Of a stretch of DNA of 64,000 bases, positions 1 to 8,264 are shown one piece after another (within the stretch, counting starts at the first letter, position 1; every line of letters begins with the position of its first letter). Both the position numbers and the translations under genes were made by a program. The notes below the pieces were generated by a model. It was given only the letters and a program-made list of their open reading frames with translations, was not told where the DNA came from and did not search any database. The stretch is from an uncultured Collinsella sp. (GTDB taxonomy: Bacteria; Actinomycetota; Coriobacteriia; Coriobacteriales; Coriobacteriaceae): positions 12,397-76,396 of the forward strand of contig URKG01000009.1 of the NCBI GenBank assembly GCA_900548265.1, in the 5' to 3' direction.

Positions 1-320
1 AGTGGGTGGACGAGCTTAACCAGGTGCTTGCCGGCAATATCGAGTACTTCTGCGCGTATGCAGAAAAACATTGGAAGGGCGTCGCGTTTTCGCGTCCGCA
101 GGGCACGTACATGGTGTTCCTGGACTGCACCGAGTGGTGCCGCGAGCATGGCCGCGATGTTCAGTGGCTGCTCGACGAGGGGGCGCGCGTGGGCGTGGGG
201 TATCAGGACGGCCGTCCGTTCCACGGGCCCTGTCACATTCGCGTGAATCTGGCGCTGCCGCTTTCGCGCGTAAGGGAAGCGTGCGACCGCCTGGACCGCT
301 ACGTTTTTAATGCACGGTAA
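1..320 (+). CDS. MalY/PatB-type PLP aminotransferase or C-S lyase, C-terminal part
   Basis: The frame is open from the first base of the window, so the 5' part lies outside it. About 105 residues remain and end in a TAA. The segment has the small-domain ending of fold-type I PLP enzymes: a RPQGTYMVFLD strand, a VGVGYQDG turn and a CHIRVNLALP strand whose arginine normally binds the substrate carboxylate. This pattern fits MalY/PatB cystathionine beta-lyase-like proteins, which cleave cystathionine or act as aminotransferases in the cytosol. The PLP lysine and N-terminal domain cannot be seen. An ordinary aspartate-type aminotransferase is the main alternative. Confidence 0.75.
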   Translation, partial: WVDELNQVLAGNIEYFCAYAEKHWKGVAFSRPQGTYMVFLDCTEWCREHGRDVQWLLDEGARVGVGYQDGRPFHGPCHIRVNLALPLSRVREACDRLDRYVFNAR

Positions 321-464
321 GTGAGCACTGCATGCGGGGTCTTCTGCCAAGTCGGCTGGAAGGCCCCACATGGTAAAACGTCTGTAACCATTGGGCACTC
401 GTGTGACTTCGTTTGCTATTATTTTTTACCGTTTCAGTCTGTGAATAGGATCGTCTGGAGCTCG

Positions 465-1334
465 ATGAAAAGACCCCGCCGCTCGATTGCCATATCGCTG
501 TTTGTTGCGCTTGCGGTGGCGAGCGCCTTTGTCGTTGTGATAGCTGGCTGTTCTGGGCGTAATGACGAAGCCTCGACGTCTGCATTAGAAGGTCTGGACG
601 CCTCGCAGGTCAAAGACGACGACCTCAAGACGCTCAACGTCGGCAGCGACCTCTATCCACCGTTTGTGTATACCGACGAGTACGGCGATATCGTTGGCCT
701 GGACGTCGAGATATTAACCGAGGCTTTGGCCCGCATTGGTTACAAGCCAAAATACCAGTTGATCGATTGGGAAAAGAAGAAGGAACTGCTGGCGAACGGC
801 GAGCTCGATTGTGTCATGGGCAGCTTTAGCATGACGGGTCGCGAAAACGAGTATCGTTGGGCTGGCCCGTACCTTGCGAGCCGCCAGGTGGTCGCGGTCG
901 ATTCCCAGAGCGATATCTACACGCTTGCCGATCTTGAGGATAAGATCGTGGCGGTTCAGTCCACCACCAAGCCCGAGGACATTTTGCTCAATCGCACAAA
1001 TGAAAACGTTCCGCAGATCAAGGAGCTCTACAGCTTTTCGGACGGTTCATATCTGAACCCGGCGCTCGTCGAGGGCCTGGTCGACGCTATCGCCGCGCAT
1101 GAGTCCTCGTTCCTCACCTACGAAAAAGACTATGGTGTGACATATCGCATTTTGGATGAGCCGCTGCTAAAGGTTGGTTTGGGCACCGCTTTCGATATCA
1201 ACGATACGCGCGGCATCGACGTCAAGCTCACTCATGCCTACCAAGAAATGCTTGCCGATGGCACCATGGAACGCCTAGTGTCAAAGTACTTTGATGACCC
1301 TTCGCCATTTTTGAATGTGGAGGGCCTGTCATGA
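465..1334 (+). CDS. Lipoprotein solute-binding protein (SBP_bac_3 type) paired with a hybrid kinase
   Basis: I place the start at the ATG behind GGAG; the frame is open further upstream but that extension has no signal-peptide character. The 289-residue product has a basic n-region, a hydrophobic core and a lipobox ending VIAGC, with lipidated Cys29. The mature part is a periplasmic amino-acid-binding fold (LNVGSDLYPPFVY, later DVEILTEALARIGY), as in family 3 solute-binding proteins. Its stop overlaps the start of the kinase gene in an ATGA, and no ABC permease or ATPase genes are adjacent. I infer that it is an extracellular sensor subunit for that kinase rather than a transporter component. 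The ligand is unknown; polar amino acids are typical of the family. Confidence 0.85.
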   Translation: MKRPRRSIAISLFVALAVASAFVVVIAGCSGRNDEASTSALEGLDASQVKDDDLKTLNVGSDLYPPFVYTDEYGDIVGLDVEILTEALARIGYKPKYQLIDWEKKKELLANGELDCVMGSFSMTGRENEYRWAGPYLASRQVVAVDSQSDIYTLADLEDKIVAVQSTTKPEDILLNRTNENVPQIKELYSFSDGSYLNPALVEGLVDAIAAHESSFLTYEKDYGVTYRILDEPLLKVGLGTAFDINDTRGIDVKLTHAYQEMLADGTMERLVSKYFDDPSPFLNVEGLS

Positions 1335-3523
1335 TCGATGCGCCCGACAACGCCGCTCAGGAGCGGGACAATCGTTCGACAGGGGCATGGCTCCTTGTCG
1401 CTCTGCTGGGGATAGTGCTCTCGGTTGCTGCCGGCATGATGAGCTACGGTTACATGACGGCCCAAGCCGAGCAGCACTTTGCCGACGTTGTCGATTACGT
1501 GGCGACGCAGAGCCTTTCCTACGATGCATTCAATAGCGCCTATACGACCAAAAACCTGATACGCGTTATGGAGATTGCCGGAGAGGCAGCGCGCGATATG
1601 GAGCGCGACGGTTCGGTGGATAACACAAGGCTGGAGCTATATGCCGACCAGTTCAACGTGAGCGCACTGATCGTGACGGACGCATCGGGCAATTTGGTGT
1701 CTGAGTCCTCGACGGATGGCGTGGGCTACGAGTCGCTTGCTACGTATCTCAAGGAAGCGCCCGTGCTGGAGGTGGCAACCCATCCGCTTAAGTCCTATAC
1801 CGCCCGCATTACGCTTTCGGATGATTCGGTTGCAGACATTGGTTGCGTGGCTCGGCAGGATGGCGAGGGCGTCGTTATCGCGGTAAGGCATCAGGGCGCG
1901 AAGGCGGTCGCGAGTAATACGCTCAAACTGCAGAGCCTGCTCGAAGGCTACGAAACCATCGATAGCGGCAATATCGTGATCGAAAGCGACGGCAAGGTCG
2001 TTGCGACCAATGCCGTTGAACCCACCATATTGGGCGTATTCGATCTGCCTGTGACGGATGTCTTCATTGTCGACGGTATTAAGGATCGATGCCTGGCTGG
2101 TAAGGTCAAATTGATTAACGCCGACGGCGAGTGGTATTTGGGCACATTTGGAAAAGCGCACAAATTCTATGTGTACACCTATGCCTCGGCGCGGCATTAC
2201 TTCGAGATCGTCGCCACCGTTGTCGCCTGCGTGCTGGTGCTCTACGGCGGTGCAATAGCCGCTGTTGTGATGATGCGTCGCCGTGCCGAGCGCCAGCGCA
2301 TGACCGATCTGTTGCTGCAGGAGCGCGACTATGGCGACAAGCTGGCAAAGGCGGCGCGTGAGGCCTCGTCCGCGAACTCGGCAAAGACGGAGTTTCTGCG
2401 CCGCATGAGCCACGATCTGCGCACGCCTATCAACGGCATTCGCGGCATGGTCGAGGTCGGCGATGCCAATGCGGACGATCTGCAAAAGCAGACTGAGTGC
2501 CGCTCAAAAATCTGGACGGCATCGGGACTGCTGCTCGACCTTGCCAACGAGGCACTCGATATGAGTCGCCTGGAGAGCGGGCAGGTCGACCTGAACCTCG
2601 TACCCACAAATTTGGTGGCACTCAACTGTGAAGTGCGCGATATTCTGGAGCGCCAGGCCGAGGAACGTCTGGTGACAATTATCTGCGACCAGCAGACGCT
2701 TAATCATCCCTATGCTCGGGTGAGCGTGACGCACCTCAAGCGCTTGTTGCTCAATATTGCCGGCAATGCCGTCAAGTACAACCGCCAGGGCGGCTATGTT
2801 CGCCTGGTGTGCCGCGAGGTGGAGCCTGTAGATGGCGTCCCTGTCTATGAATACACGATCACCGACAACGGTATTGGCATGAGCGAGGAGTTCCAACAGC
2901 ACCTCTACGAGCCGTTTTGCCGCGAGGAGCAGCAGGTGGAAGGCGCTTCGTCGAGAACTGGCCTGGGCGCGCCTATCGCAAAACAGCTGGTCGAGCTTAT
3001 GGGCGGAACCATGAGCTTTACGAGTGTCTTGGGGCAGGGGACGACGTTTACCATCCGTCTGCCGTTCGAGAAATGCAAGCGTTCCGAGATTTCTCAGGAT
3101 GTGCGCGTGGACGCGGGAGATGGCGATGCGCTCCAGGGCTTGCGCGTTTTGCTCGTAGAGGATAACGATCTGAATGCCGAGATCGCGCAGTTTACGCTCA
3201 GCCGTGCCGGTGCCGTCGTGACGCATGCCAAGGATGGCGAGTCTGCCGTTGAGGCGTTTGCCGCGAGCGCACCGCACGAGTACGACGTGGTGTTGATGGA
3301 CATCATGATGCCTGGCATCGATGGCCTTGAGGCCACGCGTCGGATTCGAGCACTCGATCGCGAGGATGCCGCGACCACGCCGATTATCGCCGTGAGTGCC
3401 AACGCCTTTGCCGACGACCGCAGACTTTCGCGCGAGGCGGGCATGGACGCGCACCTGAGTAAACCCGTGAGCTCGCAGGAGCTCGTTGAGGCGCTTGCGC
3501 ACATAGCTGCCGACGCTTCATAA
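1331..3523 (+). CDS. Hybrid sensor histidine kinase with C-terminal receiver
   Basis: This is a 730-residue membrane kinase. TM1 spans about residues 19-41, an extracellular sensor domain follows, and TM2 is at about 287-314. The HisKA domain has FLRRMSHDLRTPINGIRGM with phospho-accepting His361. The HATPase domain has DNGIGMS and a GLGAPIAKQL glycine box. A receiver domain follows with acidic LLVEDND, phospho-acceptor Asp657 in LMDIMMPG, and a late SKP lysine. No HPt or DNA-binding output domain follows, and no response-regulator gene is adjacent, so the output is unknown. The gene overlaps the solute-binding lipoprotein gene by 4 bp, which implies translational coupling and one sensory unit. 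The 15-bp inverted repeat just downstream probably ends the operon. Confidence 0.92.
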   Translation: MIDAPDNAAQERDNRSTGAWLLVALLGIVLSVAAGMMSYGYMTAQAEQHFADVVDYVATQSLSYDAFNSAYTTKNLIRVMEIAGEAARDMERDGSVDNTRLELYADQFNVSALIVTDASGNLVSESSTDGVGYESLATYLKEAPVLEVATHPLKSYTARITLSDDSVADIGCVARQDGEGVVIAVRHQGAKAVASNTLKLQSLLEGYETIDSGNIVIESDGKVVATNAVEPTILGVFDLPVTDVFIVDGIKDRCLAGKVKLINADGEWYLGTFGKAHKFYVYTYASARHYFEIVATVVACVLVLYGGAIAAVVMMRRRAERQRMTDLLLQERDYGDKLAKAAREASSANSAKTEFLRRMSHDLRTPINGIRGMVEVGDANADDLQKQTECRSKIWTASGLLLDLANEALDMSRLESGQVDLNLVPTNLVALNCEVRDILERQAEERLVTIICDQQTLNHPYARVSVTHLKRLLLNIAGNAVKYNRQGGYVRLVCREVEPVDGVPVYEYTITDNGIGMSEEFQQHLYEPFCREEQQVEGASSRTGLGAPIAKQLVELMGGTMSFTSVLGQGTTFTIRLPFEKCKRSEISQDVRVDAGDGDALQGLRVLLVEDNDLNAEIAQFTLSRAGAVVTHAKDGESAVEAFAASAPHEYDVVLMDIMMPGIDGLEATRRIRALDREDAATTPIIAVSANAFADDRRLSREAGMDAHLSKPVSSQELVEALAHIAADAS

Positions 3524-3525
3524 GC

Positions 3526-3565
3526 ATATGGCCCGGTTCCAAGGTGGGTTGGAACCGGGCCATAT
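3526..3565. terminator. Bidirectional terminator hairpin between convergent genes
   Basis: A perfect 15-bp inverted repeat (arms 3526-3540 and 3551-3565, loop 10 nt) lies between the stop codons of two convergent genes. It is GC-rich in the middle with A/T-rich ends, which suits termination from both sides. There is no long T-run. Confidence 0.75.
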
Positions 3566-3593
3566 TGCTATTTGTGAGTTTTGCTTTTGAGGC

Positions 3594-4073
3594 TTACTTT
3601 TCTTGAATCTGCTTGCCGCAGAGATGCTCAATCGTAATCTCGTAGAGCTGGACGCCCTTAATGTCCTTGGCGATTTCCTCTTCGACTTCTTCGGCAGAAG
3701 GGTAGTACTTAAGCGCGAGCTGGCGGACTTTATCCTCGATAAACGCGGGGGTGTCATTCGCCAGGCGGCAGCGGCCAAAGACCACGGTACTCATAACGTA
3801 GGGGGCCCAGTCACCGTCCTGGTACCACTCGTTGCCGTAAACGGTAAAGCAGACCTTGTCATCGCGCTTGAGTGCGTCGACCTTGTGGCCGGCCTTGGCG
3901 CCATGGAAATAAATCTTGTCGTGCTCGGCGTCAAAGAAGTAGTTGACGGGAATGGCGTACGGGTAGCCATCGTCGCCGTTGACGGCAAAGACCCCGCGCT
4001 TGCAGGTAGCGAGCAGTTCGCGCGCTTCCTCGTCAGTGATGGCGCGTTTCTTTCGACGTAAGGGCCTAAACAT
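3594..4073 (-). CDS. Pyridoxamine 5'-phosphate oxidase-family (NimA-like) flavoprotein
   Basis: The start is placed at the ATG preceded by AGAAAGGAAG; a longer open frame exists but lacks a ribosome site. The product is 159 residues, usual for small split-barrel flavin-binding proteins. Near the N-terminus it has EARELLATCKRGVFAVNGDD and then GYPYAIPVNYFFD, the pattern of nitroimidazole-resistance NimA-like and PNPOx-like proteins, followed by IYFHGAKAGHK, a typical flavin-phosphate strand. Such proteins bind FMN, F420 or heme and reduce small molecules in the cytosol. The physiological substrate cannot be deduced. The gene is monocistronic and sits between two sensor-kinase loci. Confidence 0.8.
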   Translation of the reverse strand: MFRPLRRKKRAITDEEARELLATCKRGVFAVNGDDGYPYAIPVNYFFDAEHDKIYFHGAKAGHKVDALKRDDKVCFTVYGNEWYQDGDWAPYVMSTVVFGRCRLANDTPAFIEDKVRQLALKYYPSAEEVEEEIAKDIKGVQLYEITIEHLCGKQIQEK

Positions 4074-4115
4074 CGTTGGCTTCCTTTCTGGTCGTGCGTG
4101 GTGGTTGGGCATAAA

Positions 4116-6920
4116 CTATAGCGAAACGGATCCGTTTTTCTTGATGCGGGCGAGTATGTTTTTGAGCTTGTTAAAGTCGAGCGGTTTGGACAGATGGGCG
4201 TTCATGCCGGCGTCGTGTGCCGCCTTGGCGTCCTCGGCAAAGGCATTGGCGGTGAGCGCGATGATGGGAATGTCGGCTGCATCGACCTTCTCGCTCAGGC
4301 GAATCGCGCGGGTTGCCTCATAGCCGTCCATGTCCGGCATCATAATGTCCATCAGAATGGCATCGAAGCTGCCGGCGGGACGGCCAACGTATAGGTCGAC
4401 CGCTTCGTTGCCATCGGCGGCGCGAGTTACGACAATGCCTTCGCTTTCGAGCAGCGCCTGGGCAATCTCGGCATTGAGCTCGTTATCTTCTGCCAAAAGA
4501 ACGTTCATGCCGGCAAGCGAGCAGCTGTCTGCTTGCTCGTCCGCGCGTTCTCTTGCCTGAGGGTCTTTGTCGATATCGAGCGGAATCTGGACGTTGAACG
4601 TACTCCCCACGCCAACCTCACTCGAAATCTCAATCGTGCCGCCCATCAGTTCAATAAGCGACTTGACGATTGGCATGCCCATGCCGGTTCCTTGGAACTT
4701 GCTGCGCGCATCGTCACCTTCTTGGGCAAACGGTTCATAGATATGCTTTAAAAACTTGGGAGTCATACCAATGCCGGTATCCGAAACGCTAAAGCAAAAG
4801 AGCGCGCGCCCGTTATCGAGTGGCTTGGTCTTTGAGCTAAAGGTGACGGAGCCGCCGTGCTTGTTGTACTTAATGCTGTTGTCTAACAGGTTGATCATGA
4901 TCTGTCGGATATGGGTGGGACTGCCGATCATGTATGGCCCCGCGGCGTACGGCAGACTATTGTCCTGCATTGTGATGCCGTTACTGGACGCGCGGAGCTT
5001 GCACAGCACCAGCGTATCGTCACAGAGCTCTTTGAGGTTAAAAGGCGTATGCTCCAGTGTTAGCTTGCGGTCTTCGATCTTGCCCATCTCGAGGATGTCG
5101 TTGATCAGCGAGAGCAGGTGATTGGCGGCAACGCGCGCCTTGGCACGGCTCTCGCGGGCGACCTGGATATCGCCTTCCTTCAATTCCTCGATCTCGATAA
5201 GGCCCAGGATACCGTTGAGCGGCGTACGGATGTCGTGGCTCATGCGCGTGAGGAATGCCGTCTTGGCGGCGTTGGCGGCATCGGCTTTTTTGCGCTCGGT
5301 TCGAGCGCGCACGGGTGCCCAGATGAGCAGGACGATGCCGACCGACAACATACCGATGAGGGCAGCTGCAACGGCGGCACGGTTGCGATAAAGGAATTGA
5401 AGCGTGTTGGATTCCTGGGCCGTGTACGACGTGGAGGAGTAATTGCTTGCAGAGAGCGATTCTCCGGCATTGATGATGCCCTTGTTGATGATTCCCAGCA
5501 GCTCGGGCCTTCCGCGCGAAATCCAGCACGAGAGCTCGCAGGTGTCAGGGAGCTCGGCCGTCTCGCAGTTCTCGAGATCATAACGGTCACCGATGGTTTT
5601 TACGCGTGAACTGGGGGCGAGGATGCAGTGCGCCGTTCCCTTCCTGAGGGCGTCGAACGCTTCATCGTCGGATTGGCATTCGGTCACGGTCGCTGTGGGG
5701 AACAGACTTTCGAGTACATTTCGGTTGATAAACGATGATTTGGTACAGGCGATGTTCTGAAGGTCTTTGTTCAGGTTGCTTTCGGTGTGGATGGCGGTGA
5801 GGGATGTGGTCCCCAACGATATCGACTGCACAACGCCTGATTGCTCGGCAAACCAGTAATCTCGGTATACCGGCAGCGCAACGTCGATGCTTCCCTTTGA
5901 CAGGGCCTTTGACATCATCTTGTAGTTATCAAAGGCGACGGTTTTGACCGTAATGCCAAATTTATCGTGCAACGTCGTCGCAAGCGATGCGAGCGAACCT
6001 TCCATTTTGCCGTCTTCGTCTTCGTTGCAGTAGGGGAGTTTGCCCGTAATGTAGCCGAGCGTGATGGTGTTGTCATTTGCTTCGAGCCAGGAACGTTCGG
6101 GGCCGTTGAGCGATGATGAACCGCTGTTTTGGGTCGAGTAGTTAGATTTGACTTCGTCGATATAGCGTGGGTTGACGCGGGCGATTGCCGACATGGCGGC
6201 ATTGATGTCGTTCCTTAGGTCGGGGCGGCTTTTGGGGACGGCAAAGTAGTAGTCGCTCGAACCAACGTAGAACATGGGCGACGCATCGGGCGACGAAATG
6301 GTGTCGTTCATGATGATGGCGTCGACCTCGCCGTTTGCGAGCGCGTCAAAGAGAGCGCCACCAGTGTCGATTTCTTTATAGGTGCAGGTAATGCCTTCGT
6401 TGGCGAGCCACTGCTGGCCAACGAAGGTTTGCATAGCGTCGGGGTTGTAGCCGATGGTAAGGCCTTGGAGCGCTTGGGGGTCACCCTTGGTCAGGTCGTC
6501 GCGATCGGGCTTGGCGTAGATGTAGTAGCGCTCGGTGCCCTCGGGGTTCGAGGAAAAGAGCAGCTTTTGGGCGCGTTCCTCGGAGTAGGAGATGTTGGGC
6601 ATGAGGTCGATTTCGCCCGTCTCGAGCATGTCCATAAGCTCGGTGAAGGTGCCGGAGACGTATTCGTACCGCCAGCCGGGCGTGTAGTACGACAGGGTCT
6701 GGAGGTACTCGTAGCCCCATCCCGAGAGACGCTCGCCGGGGGTGCCGTCCTGGAAGCCCTCGTTGTTGACGAGCCAACCAACGCGGACCGTCTTGACTGG
6801 CTGACTAGAGTCATCGGCAAAAGCCTGGACAGGCGCGATAGAACTCAGCACGACAAGCGCGGCAAGCACAACGGCCAGGGCGCGATATATAACTGAACGA
6901 AGGACAGTGGCAGCTCTCAC
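4116..6920 (-). CDS. BvgS-like hybrid histidine kinase with two periplasmic solute-binding domains
   Basis: I choose the GTG start because AGGA lies 6 nt before it; a TTG two codons upstream has no room for a ribosome site. The product is 934 residues: a signal peptide ending near VQAFA, two consecutive SBP_bac_3-like domains (about 45-265 and 285-500), a TM helix near 510-535, and HisKA with RMSHDIRTPLNG (His562). The HATPase domain follows (DTGIGM, GTGMGMPIV), then a receiver with LLAEDNELNAE and Asp858 in LMDIMMPDMDG. This matches the BvgS/EvgS layout but lacks the HPt domain and any PAS that I can see. Ligands are probably amino-acid-like. No cognate DNA-binding regulator is adjacent. Confidence 0.9.
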   Translation of the reverse strand: MRAATVLRSVIYRALAVVLAALVVLSSIAPVQAFADDSSQPVKTVRVGWLVNNEGFQDGTPGERLSGWGYEYLQTLSYYTPGWRYEYVSGTFTELMDMLETGEIDLMPNISYSEERAQKLLFSSNPEGTERYYIYAKPDRDDLTKGDPQALQGLTIGYNPDAMQTFVGQQWLANEGITCTYKEIDTGGALFDALANGEVDAIIMNDTISSPDASPMFYVGSSDYYFAVPKSRPDLRNDINAAMSAIARVNPRYIDEVKSNYSTQNSGSSSLNGPERSWLEANDNTITLGYITGKLPYCNEDEDGKMEGSLASLATTLHDKFGITVKTVAFDNYKMMSKALSKGSIDVALPVYRDYWFAEQSGVVQSISLGTTSLTAIHTESNLNKDLQNIACTKSSFINRNVLESLFPTATVTECQSDDEAFDALRKGTAHCILAPSSRVKTIGDRYDLENCETAELPDTCELSCWISRGRPELLGIINKGIINAGESLSASNYSSTSYTAQESNTLQFLYRNRAAVAAALIGMLSVGIVLLIWAPVRARTERKKADAANAAKTAFLTRMSHDIRTPLNGILGLIEIEELKEGDIQVARESRAKARVAANHLLSLINDILEMGKIEDRKLTLEHTPFNLKELCDDTLVLCKLRASSNGITMQDNSLPYAAGPYMIGSPTHIRQIMINLLDNSIKYNKHGGSVTFSSKTKPLDNGRALFCFSVSDTGIGMTPKFLKHIYEPFAQEGDDARSKFQGTGMGMPIVKSLIELMGGTIEISSEVGVGSTFNVQIPLDIDKDPQARERADEQADSCSLAGMNVLLAEDNELNAEIAQALLESEGIVVTRAADGNEAVDLYVGRPAGSFDAILMDIMMPDMDGYEATRAIRLSEKVDAADIPIIALTANAFAEDAKAAHDAGMNAHLSKPLDFNKLKNILARIKKNGSVSL

Positions 6921-6989
6921 ATGCAATCCTAACGAATCGAGACATTACCGCATAAGGATACCAGCTCAACCTGCCCAGTCGGCAGCTGG

Positions 6990-7074
6990 TAGTCATTGGG
7001 GACGTTCTTAAACGACTAGTCATTGGGGACGTTCTTGTTTGACTAGTCATTTAAGAACGTCCCCAATGACTAGT
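6990..7074. repeat. Intergenic repeat with GGGGACGTTCT core: one direct copy plus a perfect 22-bp inverted pair
   Basis: One copy of TAGTCATTGGGGACGTTCTT begins at 6990 and a second at 7017. The second is part of a 22-bp arm (7015-7036) whose exact reverse complement is at 7053-7074. The 16-nt loop contains the palindrome GACTAGTC. A diverged version of the same inverted pair occurs at 20970-21027. The element lies upstream of the ion-channel gene, between divergent genes, so it is not a simple terminator. Confidence 0.85.
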
Positions 7075-7143
7075 TCCGTTTGCGGGGGAGGCGTGGGACA
7101 ATACCGAGCGAACGTGATTGGGCGTCTGGGAAAAGGGGTCGCG

Positions 7144-7569
7144 ATGAAAAAGCTCAAGACGCTTGCTGACGTGTTGCGCCAAGCGGGCTTCGTGCGCATT
7201 ACGGAGCTGTTCCTCGTCTTCTATCTGCTGTGCTCGACGGCCGTCTGGCTGTCCGAGCCCACGACCCTCACGTTTGGCGATGGCCTGTGGTTTAGCTTTG
7301 AGACGGTCTCGACCATCGGCTTTGGTGACATTCCGGCCGAGACACCGGTTGCCCGCGCCATTACCGTCATTCTGAGCGTCATCAGCATCTTCTACATCGC
7401 CATGCTCACGGGCGTGGCGGTGAACTACTGCAATACGCTTATCAAGATGCGTCAAAAGGACACCATGGCACGCTTTATGGATGATCTGGAGCATTTGGAA
7501 GAGCTCGATCGCGACGAGCTTGCCGATCTTTCGCGTCGCGTGCGCGAGTATCGTCGACGCCAGCGCTAA
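7144..7569 (+). CDS. Two-TM potassium-channel-like protein
   Basis: The start is the ATG of MKKLKTLADV, preceded by AAAGGGG. The 141-residue protein has one hydrophobic helix (about 19-37), a pore helix and filter segment FETVSTIGFGDIP (about 53-65), a second helix, and a charged C-terminal tail ELDRDELADLSRRVREYRRR. The filter TIGFGD corresponds to TVGYGD of K+ channels, with a Phe as in some eukaryotic and bacterial relatives. I infer a tetrameric inner-membrane cation channel of the Ion_trans_2 type. No RCK/TrkA-N regulatory domain is attached. A LOG-family gene follows after 36 bp in the same direction. Confidence 0.82.
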   Translation: MKKLKTLADVLRQAGFVRITELFLVFYLLCSTAVWLSEPTTLTFGDGLWFSFETVSTIGFGDIPAETPVARAITVILSVISIFYIAMLTGVAVNYCNTLIKMRQKDTMARFMDDLEHLEELDRDELADLSRRVREYRRRQR

Positions 7570-7605
7570 GACGAACGTCGTGTGCCATAACAAGGGGGAC
7601 CAAAT

Positions 7606-8139
7606 ATGAACATCACCGTGTACCTGGGTGCCAGTGCCGGCAATGACCCGGCGTTTCTGCCCGCGGTGCGAGAGCTCGGCACGTGGATTGGCTCCAACGG
7701 CCACGCGCTGGTATACGGCGGCTCCAAGTCGGGCCTGATGGGTGCGCTCGCCGATAGCGTACTCGAGGCGGGTGGACACGTGACGGGTGTTGAGCCGAGC
7801 TTTTTTATCGAGGCAGAGTTTCAACATGACGGTATCGATGACCTCATCGTGACGAGCGATATGGCGGAGCGCAAGGCCAAGATGATTGAGCTCGGCGATG
7901 CGTTCATCGCCTTTCCCGGTGGGACGGGCACGCTCGAGGAGATTGCCGAGGTCATGTCCGCGGTGTCGTTGGGACACCTGAGTGCTCCGTGCATCCTGTA
8001 TAACCTGGACGGTTACTACAACGACCTCAAGGCGCTGCTCGGGCACATGATTGATAAAGGACTTTCGAGCCCGAGGCGCCAGCACGGCATCTACTTTGCC
8101 GACGACTTGCGCGAGATTGCCTCGATTATCAACGGATAA
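7606..8139 (+). CDS. LOG-family (cytokinin riboside 5'-monophosphate phosphoribohydrolase-like) protein
   Basis: The product is 177 residues with AAGGGGG-type ribosome binding upstream. It begins with a Rossmann strand VYLGASAGNDP and has the family signature FPGGTGTLEEIAE near residues 104-116, plus GGSKSGLMGALAD near 45. These are the nucleotide-binding and catalytic motifs of LOG proteins, once misnamed lysine decarboxylases, which hydrolyse nucleoside monophosphates to base and ribose 5-phosphate. It is cytosolic. In this context a housekeeping role in nucleotide salvage or clean-up is plausible. It may be cotranscribed with the ion-channel gene upstream. Confidence 0.88.
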   Translation: MNITVYLGASAGNDPAFLPAVRELGTWIGSNGHALVYGGSKSGLMGALADSVLEAGGHVTGVEPSFFIEAEFQHDGIDDLIVTSDMAERKAKMIELGDAFIAFPGGTGTLEEIAEVMSAVSLGHLSAPCILYNLDGYYNDLKALLGHMIDKGLSSPRRQHGIYFADDLREIASIING

Positions 8140-8264
8140 GTCTTGAGCCTGCCCCACTATGGCTCCCAATGGTGCCGTTTGCAGCGCAGATGGTTAGCTT
8201 GTCTGGGCCACACTCGCTCTACAATAAAACGTATCTATGTCGACTTTGACCGCGGGAGGACCCG

